Of a DNA stretch of 64,000 nt, positions 43,256 through 51,955 are shown piece by piece (the first letter of the stretch is position 1; every line of letters begins with the position of its first letter). The DNA lies in the NCBI GenBank assembly GCA_963735455.1, contig CAVTKZ010000002.1:744001-808000 (forward strand), in the 5' to 3' direction. A program made the position numbers and the translations under genes. This DNA comes from Palsa-1033 sp963735455. Lineage in GTDB: Bacteria > Chloroflexota > Limnocylindria > Limnocylindrales > CSP1-4. Under the pieces are notes generated by a model. The model was not told the origin of the DNA, did no database searches, and saw nothing but the letters and a program-made list of their open reading frames with translations.

Positions 43256-43924
43256 CTAGGCCAGTGGCCCCCGCGTTCCCACGGTGGGCCTGGTCCGTGG
43301 TTGGATCCGGCTTGGGCTCATCTGCCCGATGGTCAGGGCGAGGAGGGTTTCGATCGCAGTTTCGAACGGACGGGTACTCCGTTGCACCTGGGCGAGGAGA
43401 AGGCCTCCTTGGAGCGTGGCGAGCAGAGTCGTGGCGAGGTCGTCCGGGTCGATGTCCGACGGGAGCTTCCCGTCGGCATGTGCGGATCGGAGTCCATCGC
43501 TGATGGCGGCTGCCCACCGATCAAACCCGGCCGCGATGAGGGCACGGGCCTCGGGGTCGCTCTCGGCCAGTTGACCACCAAGCGAACCAAGTGGGCAGCC
43601 GCCCTTCGCTTCGGTGCGCATCGCTTCGGTGATCACCATGTTCCGCCAGACTTCGACCCCGTTCGCGCTGCTGAGCGCCTGCTGCTGCTGGTTGACGATG
43701 GTGTCGGCTTGGTAGTCGATGACCGCCTGCACGAGTTCGTTCTTGTCGGGAAAGTAGTGGTACGTCTGAGAGCCGCTGACTCCCGCCGCCACGTTCACTT
43801 CTTCCAAGGTCGTGCCCGCCACCCCCCGCTCATGGATCAGGGCGGCGGCGGCCTCCACTATTCGTGCCCGGGTCCGTGCTCCCTTGGGGGTGAGCCTCGG
43901 ACGGTCGCTCGTCTCGTTGACCAT
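43256..43924 (-). CDS. TetR/AcrR-family repressor
   Basis: A 222-residue TetR-family regulator. The HTH is LIHERGVAGTTLEEVNVAAGVSGSQTYHYF near 33-62 with the usual FPDK turn after it. The C-terminal ligand domain carries AKGGCPLGSLGGQLAE, a motif shared with LmrA/YxaF-type members. The codon third positions are clearly less G/C-rich than in most neighbours. It diverges from an SDR gene, with two similar palindromes between them; one overlaps its own -35, so it probably represses both directions. Confidence 0.88.
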   Translation of the reverse strand: MVNETSDRPRLTPKGARTRARIVEAAAALIHERGVAGTTLEEVNVAAGVSGSQTYHYFPDKNELVQAVIDYQADTIVNQQQQALSSANGVEVWRNMVITEAMRTEAKGGCPLGSLGGQLAESDPEARALIAAGFDRWAAAISDGLRSAHADGKLPSDIDPDDLATTLLATLQGGLLLAQVQRSTRPFETAIETLLALTIGQMSPSRIQPRTRPTVGTRGPLA

Positions 43925-43931
43925 GCACCGA

Positions 43932-43959
43932 ATGGTAGCAGGATTTCTGAGTTTGACAA
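43932..43959 (-). promoter_or_regulatory. tetR promoter (-35 and -10)
   Basis: Read on the minus strand: -35 TTGTCA at 43954-43959, a 16-base gap, and -10 TACCAT at 43932-43937, seven bases before the ATG at 43924. Confidence 0.6.
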
Positions 43960-43963
43960 CTCA
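43948..43963. promoter_or_regulatory. TetR operator, copy 1
   Basis: TGAGTT-TGAC-AACTCA is a perfect 6-base palindrome with a 4-base centre, covering the -35 of the tetR promoter. Confidence 0.7.
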
Positions 43964-43980
43964 GTCCCGACCCTTCAGAG

Positions 43981-43996
43981 TGAGTCACACAACTCA
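43981..43996. promoter_or_regulatory. TetR operator, copy 2
   Basis: TGAGTC-ACAC-AACTCA repeats the first operator with one base change, 18 bases further toward the SDR start. Confidence 0.7.
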
Positions 43997-44023
43997 TTTT
44001 GGAGCAAGAGGACGACTCATCGC

Positions 44024-44773
44024 ATGACTGACCTAAGGGGCAAGACAGCTCTGATCACTGGTTCGACGAGCGGGATCGGTCGGGCGACGGCCATCGCCTT
44101 AGCCGCCCGTGGCGCTCAGGTACTGGTAGTTGGACGCAACGAGCAACGAGCCAAAGACGTGGTCGCCGAGATCGAGAGCAACGGCGGCAGTGCATCGCTC
44201 CGGCTCACTACGTTGAGCGACCTCGAATTGGCCCGGGACCTGGTCGAGTGGGCCACGGAGGCGGGCGGCGGTCACGTCGACATCCTCATCAACAACGCTG
44301 GCGTCGCGTTGCTCGGGCCAAGCAGTGCAGCCACCGAAGCTGAGTTTGATGAGACCTTTGCGCTGAACGTCAAGGTTCCGTTCTTCCTCGTCTCGTCGCT
44401 GGCGCCAGCGATGGCCGAACGCGGATGGGGTTCGATCGTGAACATCTCCACGATGGTCGCGAGCTTCGGGCAAGCCGGTATGGCTTTGTATGGCGCCAGC
44501 CGAGCGGCTCTCGAACTGCTGACGAAGACCTGGGCCGCCGAATACGGCCCGCGTGGTGTTCGGGTGAATGCCGTTGCCCCCGGGCCGACACGCACCGCGA
44601 CGATGGAAGGTGTCCCCGAGGAGATGGTGAATCACCTCGCAGCACAAGCTCCAGCAGGTCGCGTAGCTGAGCCCGAGGAACTTGCTGCTGCGATCGTCTT
44701 CCTGGCCAGCGACGATGCCAGCTTCGTGCACGGCGTCACGCTTGCAGTCGATGGCGGCCGAGTAGCGACGTAA
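44024..44773 (+). CDS. SDR-family oxidoreductase with Arg in place of the catalytic Lys
   Basis: A 249-residue short-chain dehydrogenase. The cofactor loop is ITGSTSGIGRATAIA near 11-25 and NNAG is near 90-93. Catalytic Ser142 and Tyr156 are present, but the YxxxK Lys is Arg160 (YGASRAAL). The C terminus ends in VHGVTLAVDGGRV. It is close to 3-oxoacyl-ACP reductase-like oxidoreductases of unknown substrate. Its promoter region holds two TetR-type operators, so it is probably the main target of the divergent repressor. A GGAG site lies upstream of the ATG, and codon use is less biased than in the rest of the window. Confidence 0.88.
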   Translation: MTDLRGKTALITGSTSGIGRATAIALAARGAQVLVVGRNEQRAKDVVAEIESNGGSASLRLTTLSDLELARDLVEWATEAGGGHVDILINNAGVALLGPSSAATEAEFDETFALNVKVPFFLVSSLAPAMAERGWGSIVNISTMVASFGQAGMALYGASRAALELLTKTWAAEYGPRGVRVNAVAPGPTRTATMEGVPEEMVNHLAAQAPAGRVAEPEELAAAIVFLASDDASFVHGVTLAVDGGRVAT

Positions 44774-44847
44774 ACGCCGGTCGGCGGTGACGTTGAGAGT
44801 GAAGACCCAGACCACAGCTCACAAACGACCAACTGAGGAATATCCAC

Positions 44848-45141
44848 ATGAGCGCATACGTACTTGTCGAATTCACGGTCAAGGACCCGGATGTTTACCG
44901 TGACCAATACAGCGCCATCGCTGGGCGGACGGCGAAGGAGCACGGAGGTGAGGTAATCGCCGCGGGCAAGTGGGAAGTCCTGCACGGCGATGGCTCGCTC
45001 ACCTCAGGAGCACTCGTGCGGTTTACCGACCATGAGACGGCCCTCAGGTGGTACAACTCGCCTGAATATCAGCAGCTAATCGATGTCCGAAGCGTCGCGA
45101 TGGAAGCCCGCTTCAGTCTGCTCGACGGCGTCGTTGGCTGA
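44848..45141 (+). CDS. DUF1330 family protein
   Basis: A 97-residue dimeric ferredoxin-like protein of the DUF1330 family, with VLVEFTVKDPDVYRDQYSA at the start and the RFTDHETALRWYNSPEYQQL segment in the second half. The function of the family is unknown. It sits 74 bases after the SDR stop and a GAGG site precedes it, so it may be co-transcribed with the SDR. Its codon use is also less biased than that of the surrounding core genes. Confidence 0.85.
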   Translation: MSAYVLVEFTVKDPDVYRDQYSAIAGRTAKEHGGEVIAAGKWEVLHGDGSLTSGALVRFTDHETALRWYNSPEYQQLIDVRSVAMEARFSLLDGVVG

Positions 45142-46074
45142 TCGAGGCGGCTCGGCGTCCGCCCTGCTGATCCTTCCGGCGACGCGGGCGGGTCTGGTCA
45201 GCCTGTCCGTTTCAGCAAGGGCGGCTCGGGCAGGCGCGGCGGTAAGGCCGAATGACGAAGCGTAATGACGGCCGCTGACGGTCAGGAAACACTGACCGAT
45301 CTCGACCGCCGAGAGCGTCGGCGGCCAGCTCAATTCGCAATCTGGCTTCGTTCCTCGGGCAGCAACCGCCGGGCGTGACCAACTCACGTTCCGGCCCCTG
45401 TCCGACCAGGAACGACGGTCCCGGGGAGATCAAGTCGGTCGTCCCGTCGGGCCGCTGGAGCGCTCGAGATGAGCGCCTCCTGGGGGGAAGGGATCTCGAC
45501 GCGCTGGTTCGACCGGTGAACGATCGTCTGGGCCTCTGGGGGTGACGGGCGATCTCACCCAGCGACAGCCGTCGGGATCCCACCACCCACCCGGATCGCG
45601 ATCCCCCTGACCCGCATGACGGGTCGTAATGACGGTCCGACCAGCTCGTGACCATCCTTCGGCACCGAACTCGCGCCCAGCCGGAGATTTGGGCGATCGA
45701 GCGGCGGGAGAACTGGGGGATTGTGGTGACCCAAGGCGGACCTGCGCGGGGATTCCTGCGCGACCGGATCGATCGCCCGATGGTCGTCGGTCGGAACGAA
45801 TGGGTGGTAGCCGGCCCGCCGGCCGATCGGCTAGTGTCGAGCCAGAACCGAAAGCCCGCCGGCACCTCAATGCGAGGCAAGTGCAATCAGGCCGAGCGGG
45901 GGTGCGACGACCCCTCACGCGACGAACGTCTTGCGACGCGTGGGGGCAAGCGCACCGGTTGGTTCGCGCACATTACCTGCCGGGGGGTCGTCTCAAGTGT
46001 CATTCCCAGCGCGCTCCGGCCGGCCGTCCGGTGGAGCTCAATCCGTGCTCAGGACGATCCCGACGTCCACGGTC
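45142..46074. other. 933-base gap, no convincing gene
   Basis: Several open frames of 160-220 codons exist in both directions, but they are Arg/Pro-rich, overlap one another and match no family. A perfect seven-base-pair hairpin (CGGTCAG, loop GAAACA, CTGACCG) lies at 45279-45298, and the strings AATGACG occur near 45251, 45264 and 45628. This may be decayed DNA at the edge of the foreign-looking patch. Confidence 0.5.
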
Positions 46075-46293
46075 ATGCCCCCGCTGGGGCTCGGTCGCTA
46101 CGATCGCCTCAGTCGCTACGCCCAGGGTCGCGCTTACATCACCGGCAACGCGGTGCGGGCCACGCTGACGACCTGCGGCTTCTGCTTCCGCTCGTTCGAG
46201 CAGGCCGAGATCGTGGTCGGCGCCTTCGGGCCGTCCGCCCGGATCTGCTCGTCGTGCGCTCGCGAGGCGATCGCCGTCTTCGAGCTCAGCTGA
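46075..46293 (+). CDS. stand-alone ClpX-type C4 zinc finger protein
   Basis: A protein of about 72 residues with one C4 zinc finger: CGFC, then a 20-residue spacing, then CSSC in ARICSSCAREAIAVFE. This is the layout of the N-terminal domain of ClpX, which binds adaptors and substrates, but there is no AAA+ domain after it. It may be a free adaptor-like protein. The frame extends upstream; the ATG at 46075 is the first start next to the conserved part. It is followed eight bases later by another small gene. Confidence 0.65.
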   Translation: MPPLGLGRYDRLSRYAQGRAYITGNAVRATLTTCGFCFRSFEQAEIVVGAFGPSARICSSCAREAIAVFELS

Positions 46294-46300
46294 CGGGCCG

Positions 46301-46603
46301 ATGGCCGGCCCAGGAACCAAGGTCATGACCGAAGCCGGCCGGCGGCCGACGGCCGTGGTCCTGACCTTCCAGCGCGCCACGCACACCCAGAACACGGTGA
46401 TGGTCGCCCTGCTCAACGAGGCCGAGGTCGTCCAGGTCGGAGACCTGCTCGAGGAGGAGGGTTTCGGCGCCGGCCAGCACGTCTTCGGCCGGACGGGCCC
46501 CCTCGAAGGGCTCGAAGCCGTCCGGGACCAGGTGGCCGAGACGATTCGCCAGGCCCGGCTCGAGGGCCTCGCACCGAACGGCCGGGCCGCCCGCGCCCGC
46601 TGA
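46301..46603 (+). CDS. hypothetical protein
   Basis: A 100-residue protein without a recognised family. VVLTFQRATHTQNTVMVALL near 19-38 is followed by an acidic helix VGDLLEEEGF and a basic tail. Third codon positions are G/C as in true genes here, and it follows the zinc-finger gene by eight bases, so a small two-gene operon is possible. No function is proposed. Confidence 0.55.
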   Translation: MAGPGTKVMTEAGRRPTAVVLTFQRATHTQNTVMVALLNEAEVVQVGDLLEEEGFGAGQHVFGRTGPLEGLEAVRDQVAETIRQARLEGLAPNGRAARAR

Positions 46604-46740
46604 GCCTCTGCCCGCGAGGGGGAGCAGCGAGTCGGATCAGCCAGCTCGCCCGGGCCGGTGCCGAACGGGCGCCGGGGCAGGACCGCGTATCCTCGGCACC
46701 ACCCGAGCAGCCACCTCCGCGCCCCAGTCAGGAGAGCCCG

Positions 46741-47178
46741 ATGACCGGCTCGAACGCCGCCCCGGCGAGCGACGCACCGCTCGAGTTCCCGATCCGGATC
46801 CAGGCCAACCTCAAGCCGATCCTGCTGCTCTTTGGCGTCCACGACGACGGCCGGGCCAAGGTCCGCCTCGCCGACGGCCAGTTCAGCGCCACCTTCGGCC
46901 GCTTCGGGGCCCGGACGCCGCTGTCGAACATCGCGTCGTGGGACATCACCGGCCCCTACAGCTCCCTGCGCGCCGTCGGCGTGCGGCGCACGATCCCCAA
47001 GCCTGACCTCAGCTTCGGCGGCAGCGCCCATGGCGGCCTCCGGGTCCACTTTCGCGAGCGCGTCCGGGCGGCCCGCCTGATGAACACCGAGCTGTACGTG
47101 ACGGTCGACGACCTCGAGGGCCTCGGGGCGGCGCTGACCGCCCGGGGCATCCCCGGCCAGGACCTCCGCCGGCGCTAG
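46741..47178 (+). CDS. hypothetical protein
   Basis: A 145-residue soluble protein, apparently conserved in high-GC bacteria but of unknown function. Segments FGRFGARTPLSNIASWDITGP and LSFGGSAHGGLRVHFRE suggest a beta-rich fold. A CAGGAGAG ribosome site precedes the ATG by six bases, and a TATCCT box further upstream gives a leader of about 50 bases. Its stop overlaps the convergent transporter gene by four bases. Confidence 0.68.
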   Translation: MTGSNAAPASDAPLEFPIRIQANLKPILLLFGVHDDGRAKVRLADGQFSATFGRFGARTPLSNIASWDITGPYSSLRAVGVRRTIPKPDLSFGGSAHGGLRVHFRERVRAARLMNTELYVTVDDLEGLGAALTARGIPGQDLRRR

Positions 47179-49445
47179 GCCGGATCCCCGGCGCCCGGCG
47201 CCACCGGCTCGACCTCGACCCGGACCCGGGGCAGCCAGCGCAGGAACGGTGGCAGGTACCAGTTCCACTCGCCGAGCAGGCGCATCGTCGCCGGCAGGAG
47301 GACGCTCCGGATCACCGTCGCGTCGACGAAGACCGCGACCGCCAGCCCCAGGCCGAGCTCGCGGATGATCACCAGCCGGAGGGTCATGAACACGGCGAAG
47401 ACGACGACCATGATCGCCGCCGCGCTGGTCACCGTGCCGGCCGTCACCGACAGCCCCCGGGCGACCGCCAGGCGGGTGTCGGCGCCGTGGTCCACGAACT
47501 CCTTGACCCGCGACAGGATGAACACCTCGTAGTCCATCGACAGGCCGAAGAGGACGGTGAAGATGAAGATCGGGATCCAGTTCTGGATCGCGTCGGTCGG
47601 CCGGACGCCGAGCACGGACCCGAACCAGCCGTCCTGGAAGACGAGGACCACCGCGCCGTAGGCGGCGCCGGTCGAGAGCAGGTTGAGCAGGATCGCCTTG
47701 GTCGGGATGACGATCGAGTGGAAGACGACCATCAGCAGCAGGAATGACAGGCTCAGCACGAACAGGAAGACCCGGGCCATGCCGTCGGTGTAGATCGTGG
47801 TGTTGTCGAGCGACTCGGCGGCGTCGCCGGTGACGTAGACATGGCTGGCGGGCAGGTTCCCGAAGAGCGCCGGGACGACCTGGCCGCGGACGTCCCGGAC
47901 GATCTGCCAGTTGGCCGGGGTGTTCATCGAACCCGACATCTCGACCGACACGGATGCCGCCGAGCCGTCCGGGGAAGACCCCAGCTCGGCCGGCCCGCTC
48001 AGGCCGGGGATCGCCGCCAGCCTGGGCCCGAGGGCGGCGATCGCCGCCTTCGTCGAGGGGTCCTGGGCGTTGGTCACGACCACCTCGAGGGTCAGCAGGG
48101 TGCCCTGCGGCCAGTGGGCCTGGAGGGCCTCGACCGCCTGGACGCCATCGACGCTCTCGGGGAACGTGGTCAGGTCGCTCTCGCCCAGGCGCATGTGGAG
48201 GACGGGCGAGGCCAGGGCCAGGAGGAGGGCCGAGGCGCCGATCGCGCTGATCCAGGGCCGGCTCATCACGGCGTGGGCGAGCGCGGCCCAGAAGCCCCGG
48301 CCATCACCGCGCTGGCGCGACAGGAAGGGCACGCCCAGCCGGCTGACGCCGTCGCCCAGGATCGCCAGGGTTGCCGGCACGAAGGTCAGGCTGCCGGCGA
48401 TCGCGGCCATGATCACCGCGATCGTGCCCAGGGCCATCGAGTGGAAGATCTCGTCGGGCAGCAGGAACAGGCCGGCCAGCGAGATCATCACCGCCAGGCC
48501 CGAGAAGAAGACGGCCCGGCCGGCCGTGGCGCTGGCGGTCTCGATCGCGGCCAGCTTGTCCCGGCCGGCGCGCCGCTCGGAACGGAAGCGGGTGACCATG
48601 AACAGCGAGTAGTCGACGGCAACGGCCAGGCCGATCAGGACGACGAGCTGGGTGGCATACGGGCTGACCGGGTTGAAGGCCTGGCTGTAGATGCCGAGCA
48701 GGCCGAAGGCGGCCAGCAGGGCGCTGATTGCCAGGAAGAGGGGCACGAAGGCTGCTACGACGGCCCCGAAGGCCAGGACCAGGATGACGAAGGTAGCCGG
48801 CAGGCTGATCCGCAGGGAGCCGTCCAGGTCGGCGTTGACGACCGCCCCGATCTGGTCGTTGGTCAGCGTGTTCGAGACGGCATGGATCGCGAAGGCCGGG
48901 AAGTCGGACTGGGCCACTGTGATCACGGGCGCCACCGCCTGGGCCCGAGTCTCCCGCTCGGTCGACGAGCCCAGGATGCGGCCGGCGACGATGACCCCGG
49001 TCCCGTCGGGCGCCAGGAGGCCCGCCGCCGGCGGTGCCGCGTACGGGTCGCTCACGCCGGTCAGGGCTGGTCCCGCCGTCCCGGCCACGGTGGCCTGGAC
49101 CGCGGCCAGGCGCTGGACGATCGTCGCGACCGTGCTCTTGAAGGCCGGGTCGCCGACCTTGGTCGTGGAGCTGGTGATGACCACGGTCAGGGTCTCGCCG
49201 GCCGGCGCCCCGCTGGTCGCTGCTCCGGAGCTCATCGCCTGGAAGCCCCGGGCCGCCTCGGTGTTCGAGCCGGCCAGGCCGCCGGTCGCGGCCACCGCCC
49301 GGATCCCGCCCATGCCCAGGCTCAGCGCGAAGGTCCCGATGGTCAGCACGAACCACAGCCCGAAGACCGGCCAGCGGTGGCGGGCGCTCCACCGGGCGAC
49401 CCGAACGGTCCACGGCTGGGCTGGGCGGCTGGAGCTGGCGGACAT
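47175..49445 (-). CDS. MmpL-like RND superfamily transporter
   Basis: A membrane protein of about 756 residues with twelve helices in two blocks, each preceded by a large extracytoplasmic loop, the MMPL plan. Helix 4-type segments AVAVDYSLFMVTRFRSERR and LSMDYEVFILSRVKE carry the Asp-Tyr pair used for proton relay. It probably exports lipids or drugs. The ATG at 49445 lies nine bases after an AGGGA site; an in-frame ATG at 49502 would add 19 residues. The gene diverges from an MFS transporter. Confidence 0.9.
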   Translation of the reverse strand: MSASSSRPAQPWTVRVARWSARHRWPVFGLWFVLTIGTFALSLGMGGIRAVAATGGLAGSNTEAARGFQAMSSGAATSGAPAGETLTVVITSSTTKVGDPAFKSTVATIVQRLAAVQATVAGTAGPALTGVSDPYAAPPAAGLLAPDGTGVIVAGRILGSSTERETRAQAVAPVITVAQSDFPAFAIHAVSNTLTNDQIGAVVNADLDGSLRISLPATFVILVLAFGAVVAAFVPLFLAISALLAAFGLLGIYSQAFNPVSPYATQLVVLIGLAVAVDYSLFMVTRFRSERRAGRDKLAAIETASATAGRAVFFSGLAVMISLAGLFLLPDEIFHSMALGTIAVIMAAIAGSLTFVPATLAILGDGVSRLGVPFLSRQRGDGRGFWAALAHAVMSRPWISAIGASALLLALASPVLHMRLGESDLTTFPESVDGVQAVEALQAHWPQGTLLTLEVVVTNAQDPSTKAAIAALGPRLAAIPGLSGPAELGSSPDGSAASVSVEMSGSMNTPANWQIVRDVRGQVVPALFGNLPASHVYVTGDAAESLDNTTIYTDGMARVFLFVLSLSFLLLMVVFHSIVIPTKAILLNLLSTGAAYGAVVLVFQDGWFGSVLGVRPTDAIQNWIPIFIFTVLFGLSMDYEVFILSRVKEFVDHGADTRLAVARGLSVTAGTVTSAAAIMVVVFAVFMTLRLVIIRELGLGLAVAVFVDATVIRSVLLPATMRLLGEWNWYLPPFLRWLPRVRVEVEPVAPGAGDPA

Positions 49446-49519
49446 CGGCATCGGTCCCTGCTGAGTGGCGGAGATGTGAGTGTCGCCGACCAAGCGATTC
49501 ATTGCCGGTCGGCCGCTGC

Positions 49520-49525
49520 TATCGT
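49520..49525 (+). promoter_or_regulatory. leaderless -10 box for the MFS transporter
   Basis: TATCGT ends six bases before the GTG at 49532. Confidence 0.6.
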
Positions 49526-49531
49526 CGGAGC

Positions 49532-50740
49532 GTGCCTGACGTCGAAGCGGAGCGCTCGTACCGGGCGCTGTTCCGCGTCCCGTCGATCGCTCGTCTCCTG
49601 GTCGGGATGCAGGTCGCCCGGATTGCCCAGTCGATGGTCAACGTGGCGATGGTCCTGTTCGCCCTGACGGTCTACGGCTCGGCGCCCCTGGCCGGTTTGG
49701 TGGGGGTCGCCCTGGCCCTGCCTGGAATCGTCTTCTCGCCCGTCGCTGGGGCCCTCCTCGATCGCCACGGGCGGATCCGCCTCGTCCTGATCGACTACCT
49801 GCTGGCCGCCGGCTCGCTGGGCTTGATCGCATTCCTGGCCGCGACCGGCCGGCTGCCGGCCTGGCTGCTGCTGTCGATTGCCGCCGTCTCGTCGCTGACC
49901 GCGCCCCTCAGCACGGCGGGCCTGCGCAGCCTCTTCCCGCTGCTCGTGCCCAAGCCCCTCTGGGAGCGGGCCAATGCCGCCGACTCGGTCGGCTACGTCC
50001 TGGCCACGGTGGTCGGCCCGCCCCTGGCCGGGGTGATCGTCCAGCTCTGGGGTCCGGCCCAGGCCCTGGCCTTCATCGGCGCGGTCTTCGTCGTCGCGGC
50101 GGTGGTCATGATCCGGCTGCCCGAGCCGGAGATCGGATCGAGCTCGAGCGGGAGCCTCCTGCGGGCCGCCCTGGACGGCCTGGCCTATACCCTGCGCAAC
50201 CGGACCCTGCGCGGCTTGGGCCTGTCGTTCAGCGTCCTGAACATCGTGTGGGGGGTCAACGCGATCGTGATTCCCCTGCTGGTCCTCGAACGGCTCCACG
50301 GTGGACCGGCCCTGGTCGGGCTGCTGTTCGCGGCCCAGGGGATGGGTGGGGTGATCTCGTCGACGCTGGCCGGCCGGATCGACACCCGGGGCCGGGAGCA
50401 CGCGATGATCGTCTGGCCGATGCTCGGCTCGGCTGTTCTCCTCCTCCTGCTGCTGCCCGATGCGGGCCTGGCCCCGATCCTGGTCGCCCTGATCCTGTTC
50501 GGGATCCTGAACGGGCCGCTGGACGTGGCCATGTTCACGATCCGCCAGCGCCGGACGGACCCGGCCTGGATGGGCCGGGCCTTCGCCCTGTCGATGTCGT
50601 TCAACTTCCTGGGCTTCCCGGTCGGTACGGGCATCGGCGGGATCGTCGCCAGCCAGTCGATCGACGGGGCGGTCCTGATCGAGATCGGAGCCTGCCTGCT
50701 GGCCGCGGTGGCGGCCCAATGGCTGATCCCGTTCGACTGA
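49532..50740 (+). CDS. MFS transporter
   Basis: A 402-residue major facilitator protein with about twelve hydrophobic helices. The loop 2-3 motif is seen as GALLDRHGRIRLVLIDYLLA near 72-91, and a GRIDTRGREHAMIVWP loop occupies the matching place in the second half. It belongs to the enterobactin-exporter/macrolide-efflux-like group; the substrate is unknown. The GTG start is fixed by the -10 box at 49520; an upstream in-frame ATG at 49502 would place the promoter inside the gene. Confidence 0.88.
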   Translation: MPDVEAERSYRALFRVPSIARLLVGMQVARIAQSMVNVAMVLFALTVYGSAPLAGLVGVALALPGIVFSPVAGALLDRHGRIRLVLIDYLLAAGSLGLIAFLAATGRLPAWLLLSIAAVSSLTAPLSTAGLRSLFPLLVPKPLWERANAADSVGYVLATVVGPPLAGVIVQLWGPAQALAFIGAVFVVAAVVMIRLPEPEIGSSSSGSLLRAALDGLAYTLRNRTLRGLGLSFSVLNIVWGVNAIVIPLLVLERLHGGPALVGLLFAAQGMGGVISSTLAGRIDTRGREHAMIVWPMLGSAVLLLLLLPDAGLAPILVALILFGILNGPLDVAMFTIRQRRTDPAWMGRAFALSMSFNFLGFPVGTGIGGIVASQSIDGAVLIEIGACLLAAVAAQWLIPFD

Positions 50741-50766
50741 GCCCGACGCCGATCCGGCGGCCGGAG

Positions 50767-50772
50767 GATACT
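50767..50772 (+). promoter_or_regulatory. leaderless -10 box for the antiporter
   Basis: GATACT ends seven bases before the ATG at 50780. Confidence 0.55.
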
Positions 50773-50779
50773 CCGCCGG

Positions 50780-51955
50780 ATGTTCGCGACCCTCGCGCTG
50801 GTCGTTGGTGCAAGCCTGCTGGGGCCGTTCCTGGCGGCGGGTCGCCGGCCGCTCGTGCCGGTGGTCGTCGGCGAGATCGCGGCAGGCCTGCTGCTTGGAG
50901 CCAGTGGCCTGCGCTGGATCGATGCGAGCAGCGTGCCCCTGCCGTCCCTGGCCTCGGTCGGCTTCATCATGTTGATGTTCGGGGCCGGTGCCCGGATCGA
51001 ATTCGGCTCGGCGGCGATGCGGGCCGGCCTGGGCCGGGGTGCGCTCGCCCTGATCCTGACGGCCGGCGCGGCGATCCCCGCGGGGCTCCTCCTGGTGCGA
51101 CTGACCGGCGCCGGCTCGCCGGCCTGGATCGTGGTCCTGCTGGCCGGCAGCTCGGCGGCGATTGTCCTGCCCGTCCTTGCCGAGCAAGGGATCGACCGGG
51201 GCCGGTCGGCAGTGCTCGTGGCCTGGGTCGCCCTGGCCGACACGGTCACCGTGATCCTGCTGCCCGTGGCAATCGGCCAGACCGACTCGCCGCTGGCGGC
51301 GCTCGTGTCCGACGCCGCGATCGTCGCTGCCGGCGGGCTGATCCTGGTCGGCGGCGCTCGGCTTCGGCAATGGGCGCCGATGGGCGTCCTGTGGCAGCGC
51401 TCGCGCACCCGTGGCTGGGCACTCCAGCTGCGGGCGGCCCTGGTCCTGGTCTTCGTCTTCGGCGCGGTTGCCGAGACCTGGGGCGGGAGCCAGCTGGTTG
51501 CCGGGTTCGTGGCCGGGCTCGTCCTTGGACGCCTGCGTGAACCGAGCCGGCTGGCCACCCAGCTGGGAGCCGTTGCCGACGGCTTCTTCGTGCCGGTCTT
51601 CTTCGTCCTGCTGGGGGCCCGGCTCGACCTCCACGCCTTGCTCGGCGATCCGGGCGCGCTCGTGTTCATGGGCCTCGATGCGGTCCTGGTCGTGGTCGTG
51701 CACCAGGTCGGCGGCCTGGCCGTCGGCCCCCAGCGGATCGCGACGAGCCTGGCCGCCTCGGCGCAGCTGGGCCTGCCGGCGGCCGCCGCCGCCCTGGGCC
51801 TTCAGAGTGGCCTCGTCTCGCCGGCTCTCGCCGCGGCCCTGGTCGGGGCCGCGTTGCTGACCTTGATCCCGGCCACGATCGGCTCGTTCCGACTCGGCGC
51901 TGGCGGGCGTTCGGACCCGAGCCCCGTCCCGGCCCGGCCGCGGCCCTCGACGTGA
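50780..51955 (+). CDS. Kef-like cation:proton antiporter (CPA2 family)
   Basis: A 391-residue membrane protein with about twelve helices and a Na+/H+ exchanger fold. EIAAGLLLGASGLRW near the N terminus and FIMLMFGAGARIEF are typical, and FVAGLVLGRLREPS is the second-half motif. It lacks the C-terminal TrkA-N regulatory domain of KefB/KefC. It probably exchanges K+ or Na+ for protons. Its stop overlaps the GTG of the Ppx-like gene. Confidence 0.85.
   Translation: MFATLALVVGASLLGPFLAAGRRPLVPVVVGEIAAGLLLGASGLRWIDASSVPLPSLASVGFIMLMFGAGARIEFGSAAMRAGLGRGALALILTAGAAIPAGLLLVRLTGAGSPAWIVVLLAGSSAAIVLPVLAEQGIDRGRSAVLVAWVALADTVTVILLPVAIGQTDSPLAALVSDAAIVAAGGLILVGGARLRQWAPMGVLWQRSRTRGWALQLRAALVLVFVFGAVAETWGGSQLVAGFVAGLVLGRLREPSRLATQLGAVADGFFVPVFFVLLGARLDLHALLGDPGALVFMGLDAVLVVVVHQVGGLAVGPQRIATSLAASAQLGLPAAAAALGLQSGLVSPALAAALVGAALLTLIPATIGSFRLGAGGRSDPSPVPARPRPST

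Noticed and set aside
45212..45886. 224-codon minus-strand open frame in the gap
   Set aside because: It is Arg/Ser/Pro-rich with no recognisable domain and overlaps equally plausible frames on the other strand.
43029..46075. Integrated element with attachment repeats at tRNA-Lys
   Set aside because: No integrase and no direct repeat of the tRNA 3' end were seen at the far side of the patch.
49499..51703. 734-codon minus-strand open frame over the MFS and antiporter genes
   Set aside because: Its composition (Gln, Asp, Arg, His, Glu, Pro) is the mirror of G+C-rich genes on the other strand, and both plus-strand genes have clear transporter helices and promoters.
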